Shown here: in pieces, positions 29,056-37,799 of the stretch | How the letters are laid out: each line of letters opens with the position of its first letter | How positions within the stretch are numbered: the first letter of the stretch is position 1 | Origin: Mycobacterium kiyosense | GTDB taxonomy: Bacteria > Actinomycetota > Actinomycetes > Mycobacteriales > Mycobacteriaceae | Direction of reading: 5' to 3' | DNA: 64,000 nt | Assembly (NCBI GenBank): GCA_021654635.1 | Contig: AP025179.1 | Location: 3,162,001-3,226,000 of the forward strand | Program-made: the position numbers and the translations under genes | The notes under the pieces: generated by a model | What the model saw: only the letters and a program-made list of their open reading frames with translations | Database searches by the model: none | What the model was told of the DNA's origin: nothing

Positions 29056-30210
29056 GTGACCGAACCCGGACTCGTCGTCGTCGGCAGTGGCCCAGCGGCG
29101 GTCGCCGCGGCCGCTTCCTTCCGCGAACACGACCCTGATTCGCGGGTGCAGATTTTTACCGCCGACGGGGACGTGCCCTACCAGCGGCCGCCGCTGAGCA
29201 AGGAATACCTGCGCGGCGAGACCGACGATGTGGCGCTGCATCCCGCGCAGTGGTTCGACGATCGCACGATCGAGTTGAACCTCGACTCCCCTGTCGAACG
29301 ACTCGACCTGGCCGAGCGGGCAGTGTATGTCGGGGATCGCCGGCACCCTTTCGACACCCTGGTGTTGGCATGCGGCGCTGCGCCGCAACCGCCGCCGATC
29401 CCCGGCGGCCATCGGGCTCTGCTGTTGCGTTCCCTGGCCGATGCGACCACGTTGCGCAGCGCTGCACGTTCCGCTGCCTCCGCGGTGGTGATCGGTTCGG
29501 GTTTCATCGGCTGTGAGGCTGCGGCATCGCTGGCACAGCGCGACGTCGCGGTGACTTTGGTTGCGCCAGAACCACTTCCGCAGGAACAGCGGCTGGGCGC
29601 CGAGGCCGCCGCCCGATTGCGGGATCTGGTCACCGAGATGGGTGTCCGCCACGCCGGCGGGGTCGGCGTCACCGAGATCACCGCGGCCGGTGTGCGACTG
29701 GACAACGGGGTTACCATCGACTGCGATCTGGTCCTGGCCGCTACCGGCGTCACACCGCAGAGTGCGCTGGCCGCCGACGCCGGCCTGCGCGTCGACGACT
29801 CGCGCATCGTGGTGGGCTCCGACATGGCCACCTCAGTGCGCGGCATCTACGCCGCGGGTGACGTCGCGCTGGCGCGGCACGCCGTCGCCGGCCGGCACCT
29901 GGCCGTCGAGCACTGGCAGGACGCGACCGACCAGGGCGCCATCGCGGGAGCAGCGGCCGCCGGGCGGCAGCCGAAATGGGATGGGATTCCGGGGTTTTGG
30001 ACCACCATCGGCGACGCCACCCTGAAGTATCACGCGTGGGGCGACGGGTTCGAGAGTAGCCGGCTGATCGACCATCCGGATGGGTTCACCGTCTGGTACG
30101 AAACCGACGGCGCGACCGTGGGCGTGCTCACCTACAACCGCGACGACGACTATGACCTCGGCGAACGGTTGATCGCCGAATCGCGACCCGCGCCCGTTCG
30201 CACCGGGTGA
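29056..30210 (+). CDS. FAD-dependent pyridine nucleotide-disulfide oxidoreductase (ferredoxin reductase type)
   Basis: A protein of about 384 residues of the rubredoxin/ferredoxin-reductase group. The FAD motif LVVVGSGPAAVAAAASFRE is near the N-terminus, VPYQRPPLSKEYL is the typical family block, the NAD motif is VVIGSGFIGCEAAASLAQR, and the second FAD motif is GIYAAGDVAL. The C-terminal reductase domain has FWTTIGDATLKYHAWG. Such enzymes pass electrons from NAD(P)H to ferredoxins of P450 or Rieske systems. The start is uncertain. GTG 29056 gives VTEPGLVVVG, while GTG 29020 lies closer to the glgX stop. It follows glgX by 40 bases, or by 4 with the earlier start. Confidence 0.85.
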   Translation: MTEPGLVVVGSGPAAVAAAASFREHDPDSRVQIFTADGDVPYQRPPLSKEYLRGETDDVALHPAQWFDDRTIELNLDSPVERLDLAERAVYVGDRRHPFDTLVLACGAAPQPPPIPGGHRALLLRSLADATTLRSAARSAASAVVIGSGFIGCEAAASLAQRDVAVTLVAPEPLPQEQRLGAEAAARLRDLVTEMGVRHAGGVGVTEITAAGVRLDNGVTIDCDLVLAATGVTPQSALAADAGLRVDDSRIVVGSDMATSVRGIYAAGDVALARHAVAGRHLAVEHWQDATDQGAIAGAAAAGRQPKWDGIPGFWTTIGDATLKYHAWGDGFESSRLIDHPDGFTVWYETDGATVGVLTYNRDDDYDLGERLIAESRPAPVRTG

Positions 30211-30288
30211 CCCGGGCGGATTCGACCCCGGGGTAGCGGGGTATCAGCAAACGTAGTCGGCCAAACCACGATATCGGAGGACCTCGCA

Positions 30289-30564
30289 ATGAGCGCCAAG
30301 TCCAAAGCTCTGTACATGCCGCTGTCGATTGCGACCAGCGTCGCGGGCGGTCTGTTGGCCGGCGCGGTTTTCGGCCAGGTGTGGAAGCGGTTCAGCGACG
30401 ACGACCAGGCCCCGCCGGACCCCAAGGACCTCAGCAACTCCACCCGTGCCGCGCTGATCGGCGCCGGCCTGCAGGGGTTGATCTTCGGCGTGGTCAAGGC
30501 CGCGGTGGACCGGGCCGGTGCGCGTGGCTACCAGGCCGTCACGCACGAATCACCGGTGCCCTGA
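30289..30564 (+). CDS. DUF4235 small membrane protein
   Basis: A 91-residue protein with two glycine/alanine-rich hydrophobic segments (LSIATSVAGGLLAGAVFGQVW and AALIGAGLQGLIFGVVKAAV) separated by a polar loop (DDDQAPPDPKDL). This is the pattern of the DUF4235 family common in Actinobacteria. GGAGGACCTCGCA precedes the ATG. The function of the family is unknown. It lies between the ferredoxin-reductase gene and a KstR-box operon. Confidence 0.85.
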   Translation: MSAKSKALYMPLSIATSVAGGLLAGAVFGQVWKRFSDDDQAPPDPKDLSNSTRAALIGAGLQGLIFGVVKAAVDRAGARGYQAVTHESPVP

Positions 30565-30582
30565 CACCCGCCGGCAGACTAA

Positions 30583-30596
30583 TAGAACGTGTTACA
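30583..30596 (+). promoter_or_regulatory. Predicted KstR operator
   Basis: TAGAACGTGTTACA fits the published KstR consensus TnnAACnnGTTnnA at every fixed position. It lies about 110 bases upstream of a steroid-reductase-like membrane protein gene, as expected for the cholesterol-catabolism repressor. The flanks also form AGAAC..GTTCT, which would suit another TetR-type dimer. No KstR gene is in the window. Confidence 0.6.
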
Positions 30597-30644
30597 GTTC
30601 TGCCAACCGGAGCAACCGGAGACCGCGTGTGCAAGGAGGCCCGG

Positions 30645-30683
30645 ATGAACTCCGCTCTACGAAAAGCGCAGTGGCGCAGTTGA
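30645..30683 (+). CDS. Possible 12-residue leader peptide
   Basis: GCAAGGAGGCCCGG, an excellent ribosome binding site, is followed by ATG at 30645 and a short frame, MNSALRKAQWRS, ending at 30683. The DUF1295 start lies 10 bases later and has only a weak site of its own (TCAGGCGCA). The strong initiation signal is therefore spent on the short ORF, which suggests a leader that couples or gates translation of the downstream gene. It could be accidental. Confidence 0.4.
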   Translation: MNSALRKAQWRS

Positions 30684-30693
30684 ATCAGGCGCA

Positions 30694-31581
30694 ATGACCG
30701 AGAGCAAGGCGCGATCACTTGCGATCGTCACCGTCGCCTACCTGATTGCCCTGGCGGTGGCGGCGGCGTGGCTGATCTGGGGACCGAGCACCGGCCGGCT
30801 GTGGCTGGACACCTTCGTCGCCGACGTGCTGGCCACGCTGGTCGTATTCACCTTCAGCAGGGCCTACCGCAATTCCAGCTTCTACGACGCCTACTGGAGC
30901 GTCATACCGCCATTGCTGACTTTCTACTGGTGGAGCCAGGCTGGTCCCGGCGTGGACCAGTTGCGCTGCTGGCTGGTCGCGGTTCTGGTCACGGTGTGGG
31001 CGGTGCGCTTGACCGGCAACTGGGTCTACGCGTTTCCCGGGCTGCACCACGAGGACTGGCGTTACCCGATGTTTCGGGAACGCGCCGGCAGGTGGGAGTT
31101 CGTCGTCGATCTGGTCGCGATCCACCTCATCCCGACCGTGCAGGTCTTCGTCGCGACGCTGCCGGTCTACGTCTGTGTGACCCATCCGGGCGCGGGCATC
31201 ACCTGGCTTGCCGTCGCCGCCTTCGTGGTAGGGCTGGCGGCGGTGACCATCGAGTTGGTCGCCGACGTCCAGATGCACCGCTTCGTCGCCAACCGCCGCC
31301 CGGGTGAGGCGATGGACTCCGGCCTGTGGAGTTGGTCGCGGCATCCGAATTACTTCGGGGAGTTCGGGTTCTGGTTCGCCCTCGCGCTGTTCGGGGTGGC
31401 GGCCTCGCCGGCCGACGCCTGGTGGCTGTTCGCCGGGGCGCTGGCCATTCTGGCCATGTTCCTCGGCGCCAGCATCCCGATGATGGAGACGCGCAGCCTG
31501 CAACGCCGCCCCGACTACCAGCAGATCATCGACCGGGTACCTCGCTTCGTGCCGTGCCCGCCACGGCGGCTGCCCTCGTGA
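30694..31581 (+). CDS. DUF1295 / steroid 5-alpha-reductase-like membrane protein
   Basis: A 295-residue polytopic protein with about seven hydrophobic helices. The C-terminal block LWSWSRHPNYFGEFGFWFALAL and the end MMETRSLQRRPDYQ are diagnostic of the DUF1295/steroid-5-alpha-reductase C-terminal family, whose conserved R-HPNY.GE region binds NADPH. The KstR-type operator upstream supports action on a steroid or sterol-derived lipid, though neither substrate nor reaction is shown. The stop overlaps the GTG start of the next gene (GTGA). Confidence 0.87.
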   Translation: MTESKARSLAIVTVAYLIALAVAAAWLIWGPSTGRLWLDTFVADVLATLVVFTFSRAYRNSSFYDAYWSVIPPLLTFYWWSQAGPGVDQLRCWLVAVLVTVWAVRLTGNWVYAFPGLHHEDWRYPMFRERAGRWEFVVDLVAIHLIPTVQVFVATLPVYVCVTHPGAGITWLAVAAFVVGLAAVTIELVADVQMHRFVANRRPGEAMDSGLWSWSRHPNYFGEFGFWFALALFGVAASPADAWWLFAGALAILAMFLGASIPMMETRSLQRRPDYQQIIDRVPRFVPCPPRRLPS

Positions 31582-32708
31582 CCGTGAGCCGCAAGCGCGT
31601 CGTCGTCGCGGGACTCGGTGACGTGGGTCTGTTGACCGCGATTCGGCTGGCCCCGCACGCGGATGTCGTCGGCATCTCGGTGAAACCCGGGTTGGTCAGC
31701 GGTCAGGAACTCGGCGTCCGCCTCGCCCGACCCGACGACTGGGCCCGCGACTACTGGATTCCGTTCGACCGGTTCCGTCGCCTGGACGGGGTGCGAACGG
31801 TGCAGGCCGAGCTGACTGGCCTCGATCTGGCCGGCCGCGTCGTGCTGGCCCGGGAGCGCGAGGGCGCCACGATCACCGAACCCTATGACGCCCTGGTGAT
31901 TTCGACCGGAGTCAGCAACGGGTTCTGGCGCCACACCGCGCTGCAGTCGCCCGGCGAGATCGGCGCCCGGCTCTACGCCGACCACGAACGACTCGGTGCC
32001 GCGAAATCGGTGATCGTCGTCGGCGGTGGAGCGGCGGCGGTGAGCAGCGCCGTCAACCTGGCCACCGCCTGGCCGGGCAAACAGATCGACCTGTACTTCC
32101 CCGGTGAGCGCCCGCTGGGCGAATATCACCCGCGCATCTGGCGGCGTGTCCGTGCCCGAATGGATCAGCTGGGGATCGGCCTGCACCCCGGGCATCGGGC
32201 CGTGGTCGCCGACAGCTTCACCGGCGAGGAGATCACCAGCGACCCGGTTCGGTGGAGCACCGGGCAGAGCCCGGCCGTCGCCGAAGCCGTGCTCTGGGCG
32301 ATCGGGCGGGTGCGACCCAACACCGACTGGCTGCCGCCCGAACTCCTCGACGAACACGGGTACGTCCGCGTCACGCCTGAATTGCGGGTGCCCGGCCATC
32401 GCGACGTGTTCGCCGTGGGCGACGTCGCCGCCACCGACCCGTTGCGCAGCTCCGCTCGTAATCGCGGAGATGCTTTGGTGGCGAGCAACATTCGCGCTAC
32501 ATTCGCCGGTCGCCGGCTGCGCGCCTTTCGCGCTCCGACCCGCCGCTGGGGTTCGTTGGTCGGTGTCCAGCCCGACGGGCTGGAGGTCTTCTTCCCCACC
32601 GGCCACGCGTTACGCTTCCCGCCCTGGGCGGTCCACCGCGTGGTGATGCCGTGGGTGGTCCGCTGGGGGATGTACCGAGGGGTACGCGAAAACCACCCCT
32701 TCGGCTGA
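31578..32708 (+). CDS. NADH dehydrogenase-like FAD oxidoreductase (AIF/NDH-2 family)
   Basis: A 376-residue flavoprotein beginning VTVSRKRVVVAGLGDVGLLTAIRLA, with a second Rossmann motif VIVVGGGAAAVSSAVNLATAW and the C-terminal FAD block RDVFAVGDVAATD. It resembles the AIF/type-II NADH dehydrogenase group, but the first Gly-x-Gly motif is unusual (GLGDVG) and no membrane anchor is obvious. The GTG start overlaps the DUF1295 stop, implying translational coupling. It may supply or take electrons for the neighbouring reductase. The partner and acceptor are unknown. Confidence 0.82.
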   Translation: MTVSRKRVVVAGLGDVGLLTAIRLAPHADVVGISVKPGLVSGQELGVRLARPDDWARDYWIPFDRFRRLDGVRTVQAELTGLDLAGRVVLAREREGATITEPYDALVISTGVSNGFWRHTALQSPGEIGARLYADHERLGAAKSVIVVGGGAAAVSSAVNLATAWPGKQIDLYFPGERPLGEYHPRIWRRVRARMDQLGIGLHPGHRAVVADSFTGEEITSDPVRWSTGQSPAVAEAVLWAIGRVRPNTDWLPPELLDEHGYVRVTPELRVPGHRDVFAVGDVAATDPLRSSARNRGDALVASNIRATFAGRRLRAFRAPTRRWGSLVGVQPDGLEVFFPTGHALRFPPWAVHRVVMPWVVRWGMYRGVRENHPFG

Positions 32709-32720
32709 GGAGGGTCTGCC

Positions 32721-33164
32721 ATGGAGATGTGGGAACTCGTTGCGCGCGAACAGATTCGGGACACGCTGGCGCGGTACAACTGGTCGGGTGACGCGGGCCG
32801 CGTCGCGGCGCTCGCGCAGACCTTCCGCGCCGACGGCGTCCTCGAGATCCGCGGCATGGAAGCCCTGCACGGACGGGACGCGATCGAGGCGTTTCTGGGC
32901 AACGTCGCCGGCAGCGTGGCCGATGCCGGCACGGCGAACGTCAAGCCGATCGTCCGGCACATCCTGACCAACGTGATGTTCACGGAGTTGGCTGCTCACC
33001 GCGCCCGGGTGTCGTCGTACTTCACCGTGGTCACCCACGTCGGCCTCGACCACGTCGGGCGCTACCGCGACATCCTGGTGCCCGACGGCGACGCCTGGTT
33101 GATTGAGCATCGCACGGTGTCGACCGATTGGGCCGCGCCGGACTCGGTGATGGCCCGCGGCTAA
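32721..33164 (+). CDS. SnoaL/NTF2-like protein
   Basis: A 147-residue protein with the NTF2-like cone pattern: REQIRDTLARYNWSGDAGR at the N-terminus, FRADGVLEIRGMEALHGRDAI, HILTNVMF, SSYFTVVTHVGLDHVGRYRD. The fold includes ketosteroid isomerases, dehydratases and hydroxylation accessory proteins. GAGGAGGGTCTGCC precedes the ATG. It is the third gene behind the KstR-like operator, so a steroid-ring enzyme is attractive, but the active-site residues cannot be assigned from the sequence alone. It overlaps the convergent acyltransferase gene by four bases. Confidence 0.8.
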   Translation: MEMWELVAREQIRDTLARYNWSGDAGRVAALAQTFRADGVLEIRGMEALHGRDAIEAFLGNVAGSVADAGTANVKPIVRHILTNVMFTELAAHRARVSSYFTVVTHVGLDHVGRYRDILVPDGDAWLIEHRTVSTDWAAPDSVMARG

Positions 33165-34456
33165 CCGCCCGTCCGGGCTCCGGCACTTAGCCGGGCAGCC
33201 AGCACCGCCGCTGCGAAAAATCCGAATGCCGTCCACCCGTCGGTGCCGGCCAGACCGTTCTTGGCGAGCAGCACCAGCGCCACACCGGCGATGCAGATCA
33301 GCGCCCCGGCCAGCGCCGAACGCGCGCCGGTGGCGTGAACCGGCGCGTCCCACCAGGGCAGCCGGCGGTGTTCGAGCGGCGAGAGCAACCGGAACGTCAC
33401 GGCCATGATTGCGGCGAACACCACCGCACGCAGCGCCAACAGCGCCCAGAACCCCGGCGCGTGCACATCGTAGGCGTCCAGGCCGAAGGCGTTCAGAGTG
33501 AACGCGGCGACGGCGATGGCCGGGATGTGCCACAGGTAGAGCGTCATCGCTCCCCCGTTGCCCACCGCGACCGCACGCCAGACCCGGGGCCGAGCGGCCC
33601 AGCGCCGTACCGCCCCCGCGGCTGTCACGAACGCGCACGACACCCAGGTGCAGTGCAACGCGAGCAGCAACGTCGGCGGGGACACGTTGGACATCCGCTC
33701 GGCGCCGGTCACCACCAAGGACACCTCGTAGCTGCCGGCGACGGCGAGCGCGGTCTGCGCGCTCAGCGCGCAGACCGCCGTGCCCACCGCGGCGCCCACC
33801 CCGATCAGCCCGCGCGCATACCCGACGCCGATCGCCACCGGGATGAGCCAGACGATCAGGAAGTTCGCGACACCGGATTCCGCGGTGCCGACCGCGAATC
33901 GGATCCCGTCGACCACGGTCGCCGCGGCCAGCAGACCGAGCACGACCAGGCCGAGCGCGCGTCCCGAGCGCAGCCGGGTCAGCGCCGGCACGAAAGCCAG
34001 GGTTACCAGGTAGACGCCGAGAAACCACAGCAGCGCCACGGACTCGCGGCCCAGGTCGTCTGCCGATTCCGCGCCGAGCGCCAGGCGGGCCACCACCAGT
34101 GCGGCCGTCCACGCCGCGAGATACCAGAACACCGGTCGACACAGTCGCTGCGCACGGGTGAACAGCCACGAGCCCCACGCGGTGCCGGCGTGCCAACCGT
34201 AGGCGCCGGCAGCTCCGCCGGCCAGGAAGAACAGCGGCATGACCTGGACCACCCAGGTGACCGGGGCGATCGCCGGCAGCGCGCCGAGCAGGTTCCCGAT
34301 GTGCACCCCGTCGGAGTCGATCGTGGCCAGCAGCAGCGCGCAGTGCCCGAACATGACGACGATCAGAGCGGTCAGTCGCGCGACGTCGACGGCTCGGTCG
34401 CGTTGGCGGGTGGCGGCGTCGGACAGCCCGGTGGGCATGAAAGCGGCGAGAGGCAT
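33161..34456 (-). CDS. Acyltransferase-3 family membrane protein
   Basis: A 431-residue protein with about ten to eleven hydrophobic helices. The start region RAVDVARLTALIVVMFGHCAL has the acyltransferase-3 signature arginine and histidine. MPLFFLAGGAAGAYGW and TLYLWHIPAIAV follow the same family pattern (LWHxP). Such proteins O-acylate sugars or cell-surface glycans at the membrane. The acceptor is unknown. ATG at 34454-34456 is chosen, since the open frame extends upstream into a basic, low-hydrophobicity stretch that overlaps the gap before tex. Confidence 0.85.
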   Translation of the reverse strand: MPLAAFMPTGLSDAATRQRDRAVDVARLTALIVVMFGHCALLLATIDSDGVHIGNLLGALPAIAPVTWVVQVMPLFFLAGGAAGAYGWHAGTAWGSWLFTRAQRLCRPVFWYLAAWTAALVVARLALGAESADDLGRESVALLWFLGVYLVTLAFVPALTRLRSGRALGLVVLGLLAAATVVDGIRFAVGTAESGVANFLIVWLIPVAIGVGYARGLIGVGAAVGTAVCALSAQTALAVAGSYEVSLVVTGAERMSNVSPPTLLLALHCTWVSCAFVTAAGAVRRWAARPRVWRAVAVGNGGAMTLYLWHIPAIAVAAFTLNAFGLDAYDVHAPGFWALLALRAVVFAAIMAVTFRLLSPLEHRRLPWWDAPVHATGARSALAGALICIAGVALVLLAKNGLAGTDGWTAFGFFAAAVLAARLSAGARTGG

Positions 34457-34499
34457 TGGACCAGCATGCCCAAAATCGGGCGGCGCCAATTGAGTAGTC

Positions 34500-36866
34500 C
34501 TACCCGAAGCCGGCGTCGCGCAACGCCCGGGCCATCGAATTCGACCCGCCTCCCGGCTGCGCATCGCGGCGCCGCGGGCTGCCCGTCTGCTGCGAACCGC
34601 GGCGCTGACGCGCGGGGTCACGGTCGCCGCGAGCGGGTGGGCGATCGGCGCGCCGGTCCCGCTGCGGATCGTCGTTGAGGCGCAGGCTCAATCCGATCCG
34701 CTGGCGTTCGACGTCGACCTCCATCACCTTCACCCGGACCACCTGGCCGGAGCGGACGACCTCGTGCGGGTCGGAGACGTAGCGTTCGGCCATCGCCGAT
34801 ACGTGGACGAGGCCATCCTGGTGGACTCCGACGTCGACGAAAGCACCGAATGCGGCCACGTTGGTCACCACGCCTTCCAGGACCATTCCAGGCTTGAGGT
34901 CGGCGATCTTCTCGACGCCGGCCGCAAATTTCGCAGAGCTGAACGCCGGACGAGGATCACGGCCGGGTTTCTCCAGTTCGGCGATGATGTCGGTCACGGT
35001 CGGGATGCCGAAGCGGTCGTCGGCGAAATCGGCCGGGCGAAGTTTGCGCAACGCCCGCTCGTCGCCGATGATCTCGGCCAGGGCCATCCCGGAGCGGTCC
35101 AGGATGCGCCGGACAACCGGGTACGCCTCGGGGTGGACGCCGGAGGCGTCCAGTGGGTCGTCGCCGCCGCGGATGCGCAGGAAGCCCGCACATTGCTCGA
35201 AAGCCTTGGGGCCCAATCGCGGAACGGCCAGCAGTGCCCGGCGGTTGGGGAACGGACCGGTTTGGTCGCGGTGGGCCACGATGGCCTCGGCCAGGGATTC
35301 GGAGATACCGGACACGCGCGCCAGCAGCGGCACGGATGCGGTGTTCAGGTCGACGCCCACGCCGTTCACCGCGTCCTCGACCACCGCGTCCAGGCTTCGG
35401 GCCAGGATGCCGGGGGTGACGTCGTGTTGGTACTGCCCGACCCCGATCGACTTGGGCTCGATCTTCACCAGTTCGGCCAGCGGGTCCTGCAGGCGCCGCG
35501 CGATGGACACCGCGCCGCGCAGTGTCACGTCCAGTTCCGGTAGCTCGTGCGCGGCGTAGGCCGATGCCGAGTAGACCGACGCTCCCGCCTCGCTGACCAT
35601 CGCCTTCACCGGGACCCTGGGCGCGCTGCCGGCGGCGCGGATATCGGCGATCAGCTCGTTCGCCAGCGCGTCGGTCTCGCGTGAAGCGGTTCCGTTGCCG
35701 ACGGCGATCAATTCGACGCCGTGCCGCAGCACCAGTGCGGCCAGCGTCGCCTTGGCCGAATCCCATTGCCGCTGAGGCTGATGCGGATAGACGGCGCAGG
35801 TGTCGAGGACTTTGCCGGTGCCGTCCACCACGGCCACTTTCACACCGGTGCGGAAGCCGGGGTCCAGACCCAGGGTGGTGCGGGCGCCGGCCGGCGCGGC
35901 CAGTAGCAGGTCTTTGAGGTTTCGGGCGAACACGGCCACCGCGTCGGCTTCAGCGCGTTGGCGCAGGCGCATGCGGGCGTCGACGGACGCCGAGAACATC
36001 AGTCTGGTGCGCCATGCGAAGCTCACCGTGTCCGCCAGCCAGCGCGTGGCGGGCGCCGCCGAAGCCAGGTTCACACCCAGCGTGCGCGCGATCATCGCCT
36101 CGTATTCGTCGTCCTGGCCGCCGTCGAAGGTGAACGACAGGGCTTTCTCCTTTTCGCCGCGCAACACCGCGAGAACCCGGTGCGACGGCATCTTCTGGAC
36201 CGCTTCGGCGAAGTCGAAATAGTCGCGAAACTTCTGCGCCTCAGCACTTTTCGCGGATTCCTCGGACCAGGGGGCGGTGCGCAGCGTGGCTCGTGACCAA
36301 AATGTCTCGCGGATGGCGCCGACCAGTTCGGCGTCCTCGGCCACCCGTTCTACGAGGATGTGCCGGGCACCTTCCAGCGCGGCGGCGGCGTCGGCGACGT
36401 CCGGGAACTCGCTGCCGACGAAATCCGTCGCAGCGGTTTCGGGGTTCAGGGTCGGGTCGGCCAGCAGTAGCTCGGCCAGCGGCTGCAGACCCGCTTCTCT
36501 GGCGATCTGCGCCTTCGTTCGCCGCTTGGGCTTGTACGGCAGGTAGATGTCCTCGACGCGGGCTTTGGTGTCGGCGGCCAGCAGCGCGGCCTTCAGCGAG
36601 TCGGTGAGCTTGCCCTGCTCCTCGATCGAGGCCAGCACCGCCGCCCGGCGTTCGTCGAGTTCGCGCACGTAGCGCAACCTCTCCTCGAGGGTGCGCAACT
36701 GCCCGTCGTCCAGACTGCCGGTGGCCTCTTTGCGATAACGGGCGATGAACGGGACGGTGGCGCCTTCGTCGAGCAGGCGCACGGCGGCGTCCACCTGGGC
36801 CTGTCCGATCGCCAGTTCCGCAGCGAGACGGGCATTTACAGATTTGATGGCGGCTGTCTGAGTCAC
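34500..36866 (-). CDS. tex: Tex family RNA-binding protein
   Basis: A 788-residue protein starting at a GTG (MTQTAAIKSVNARLAAELAI). The Tex N-terminal helical domain has TVPFIARYRKEATGSLDD. The YqgF-like domain has LGLDPGFRTGVKVAVVDGTG. The helix-hairpin-helix part has VNGVGVDLNTASVPLLARVS and the S1 RNA-binding domain near residues 645-715 has GMVLEGVVTNVAAFGAFVDV. The C-terminal tail is rich in Arg/Asp/Gln repeats. Tex proteins bind RNA and influence transcription and expression in bacteria. The gene is monocistronic-looking, with a 78-base gap to the SRPBCC gene. Confidence 0.95.
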   Translation of the reverse strand: MTQTAAIKSVNARLAAELAIGQAQVDAAVRLLDEGATVPFIARYRKEATGSLDDGQLRTLEERLRYVRELDERRAAVLASIEEQGKLTDSLKAALLAADTKARVEDIYLPYKPKRRTKAQIAREAGLQPLAELLLADPTLNPETAATDFVGSEFPDVADAAAALEGARHILVERVAEDAELVGAIRETFWSRATLRTAPWSEESAKSAEAQKFRDYFDFAEAVQKMPSHRVLAVLRGEKEKALSFTFDGGQDDEYEAMIARTLGVNLASAAPATRWLADTVSFAWRTRLMFSASVDARMRLRQRAEADAVAVFARNLKDLLLAAPAGARTTLGLDPGFRTGVKVAVVDGTGKVLDTCAVYPHQPQRQWDSAKATLAALVLRHGVELIAVGNGTASRETDALANELIADIRAAGSAPRVPVKAMVSEAGASVYSASAYAAHELPELDVTLRGAVSIARRLQDPLAELVKIEPKSIGVGQYQHDVTPGILARSLDAVVEDAVNGVGVDLNTASVPLLARVSGISESLAEAIVAHRDQTGPFPNRRALLAVPRLGPKAFEQCAGFLRIRGGDDPLDASGVHPEAYPVVRRILDRSGMALAEIIGDERALRKLRPADFADDRFGIPTVTDIIAELEKPGRDPRPAFSSAKFAAGVEKIADLKPGMVLEGVVTNVAAFGAFVDVGVHQDGLVHVSAMAERYVSDPHEVVRSGQVVRVKVMEVDVERQRIGLSLRLNDDPQRDRRADRPPARGDRDPARQRRGSQQTGSPRRRDAQPGGGSNSMARALRDAGFG

Positions 36867-36944
36867 GCGCTGGACCCTACCGAACCCCGCCGACAGCCCC
36901 TGTCATTCGATACGTGGCGAGCCTCACGAATTCGGCTGCCGAAC

Positions 36945-37433
36945 CTACTGACCGCGCGGGTAACCGCGCCGGACGCTGCGGTCCAGGATCCCCAACGTCG
37001 CTCGCAACGCGAGTTCGGAGATGACCGGGAAAATCCCGGCCTCACGCCACTGTTGGTCGATGTTCGACCAGTCGTAGAACGACGTCACCACGGTGCCCGA
37101 GCCGTCCTCCGCGGGTCGCAGCCGGTAGCCGTAGACGTGGCCGATCTGGGGGCGGATCTGGCCGAGGACCGTCCACGCGATCAGCCGGTCCGGCTCGAAC
37201 TCGGTGATCTCCACCGTGACGTCGTACTTGCCCAACTGCGGAAAATCGTTCAGCGACTCGCGATCCATGTGCACCACGAAGCTGTCGCCGACTGCCCGCA
37301 CCGGGTCGCCGTCGGCGTCCTGCAGCATGCCCGAGGAGTCGATTGCCACGTGGCCCTGCGGATCACACAGCACGGCGAAGATCTCGGATGCCGGCGCCGC
37401 GATGGTGCGTTCGGTCTCGATACGGTCGGTCAC
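36945..37433 (-). CDS. SRPBCC (START-like) family protein
   Basis: A 162-residue protein with the polyketide-cyclase/dehydrase fold pattern: RIETERTIAAPASEIFAVLC at the N-terminus, VTVEITEFEPDRLIAWTVLG in the middle and a long C-terminal helix (VISELALRATLGILDRS). It binds hydrophobic ligands in other members. The ligand here is unknown. The GTG at 37431-37433 has GAGGACCTA just upstream. An upstream open stretch in the same frame lacks family character and was excluded. Confidence 0.85.
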   Translation of the reverse strand: MTDRIETERTIAAPASEIFAVLCDPQGHVAIDSSGMLQDADGDPVRAVGDSFVVHMDRESLNDFPQLGKYDVTVEITEFEPDRLIAWTVLGQIRPQIGHVYGYRLRPAEDGSGTVVTSFYDWSNIDQQWREAGIFPVISELALRATLGILDRSVRRGYPRGQ

Positions 37434-37733
37434 TAGGTCCTCGCAGCCATGTGGGACGGGTCGGTGGGATCGCCCTTCACTGTACGACCGGGCCGAAGTC
37501 AGCCGATCAGCTTGGTCAGCCAGTTCGGATCCTGCAGGTTCACCCCGCCACTGCCGTTCCACACGAACGGTGTGCCGTGGTGAATCGGAACCACATCCGG
37601 TGTATCCGCAGAACTCTAGACAGCACATATGTAGTTCGTTTGAGCTGCCATGATCCGGGCTGGCAGTAAGTGAGGTTATGCAATACTAACTTTCTGCCGT
37701 GGAAACCTAGAGCGACTAAGTAAGGAGCTGGGG

Positions 37734-37799
37734 ATGCGAGGGGCGATCCCGCATCGCAGACATACGCCGATGATTCGCACCCAGGACTGCGCCCGATGA
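37734..37799 (+). CDS. 21-residue upstream ORF overlapping the PPE start
   Basis: TAAGGAGCTGGGG gives a strong ribosome binding site for ATG 37734. The short frame encodes MRGAIPHRRHTPMIRTQDCA plus Arg and ends with TGA at 37797-37799, overlapping the PPE ATG at 37796 as ATGA. The PPE gene lacks its own clear ribosome binding site, so translational coupling is likely. No riboswitch signature is visible upstream here, unlike the first PPE gene. Confidence 0.55.
   Translation: MRGAIPHRRHTPMIRTQDCAR

Noticed and set aside
30215..30250. Possible tRNA-like GGATTCGACCCC segment
   Set aside because: No cloverleaf can be drawn around it.
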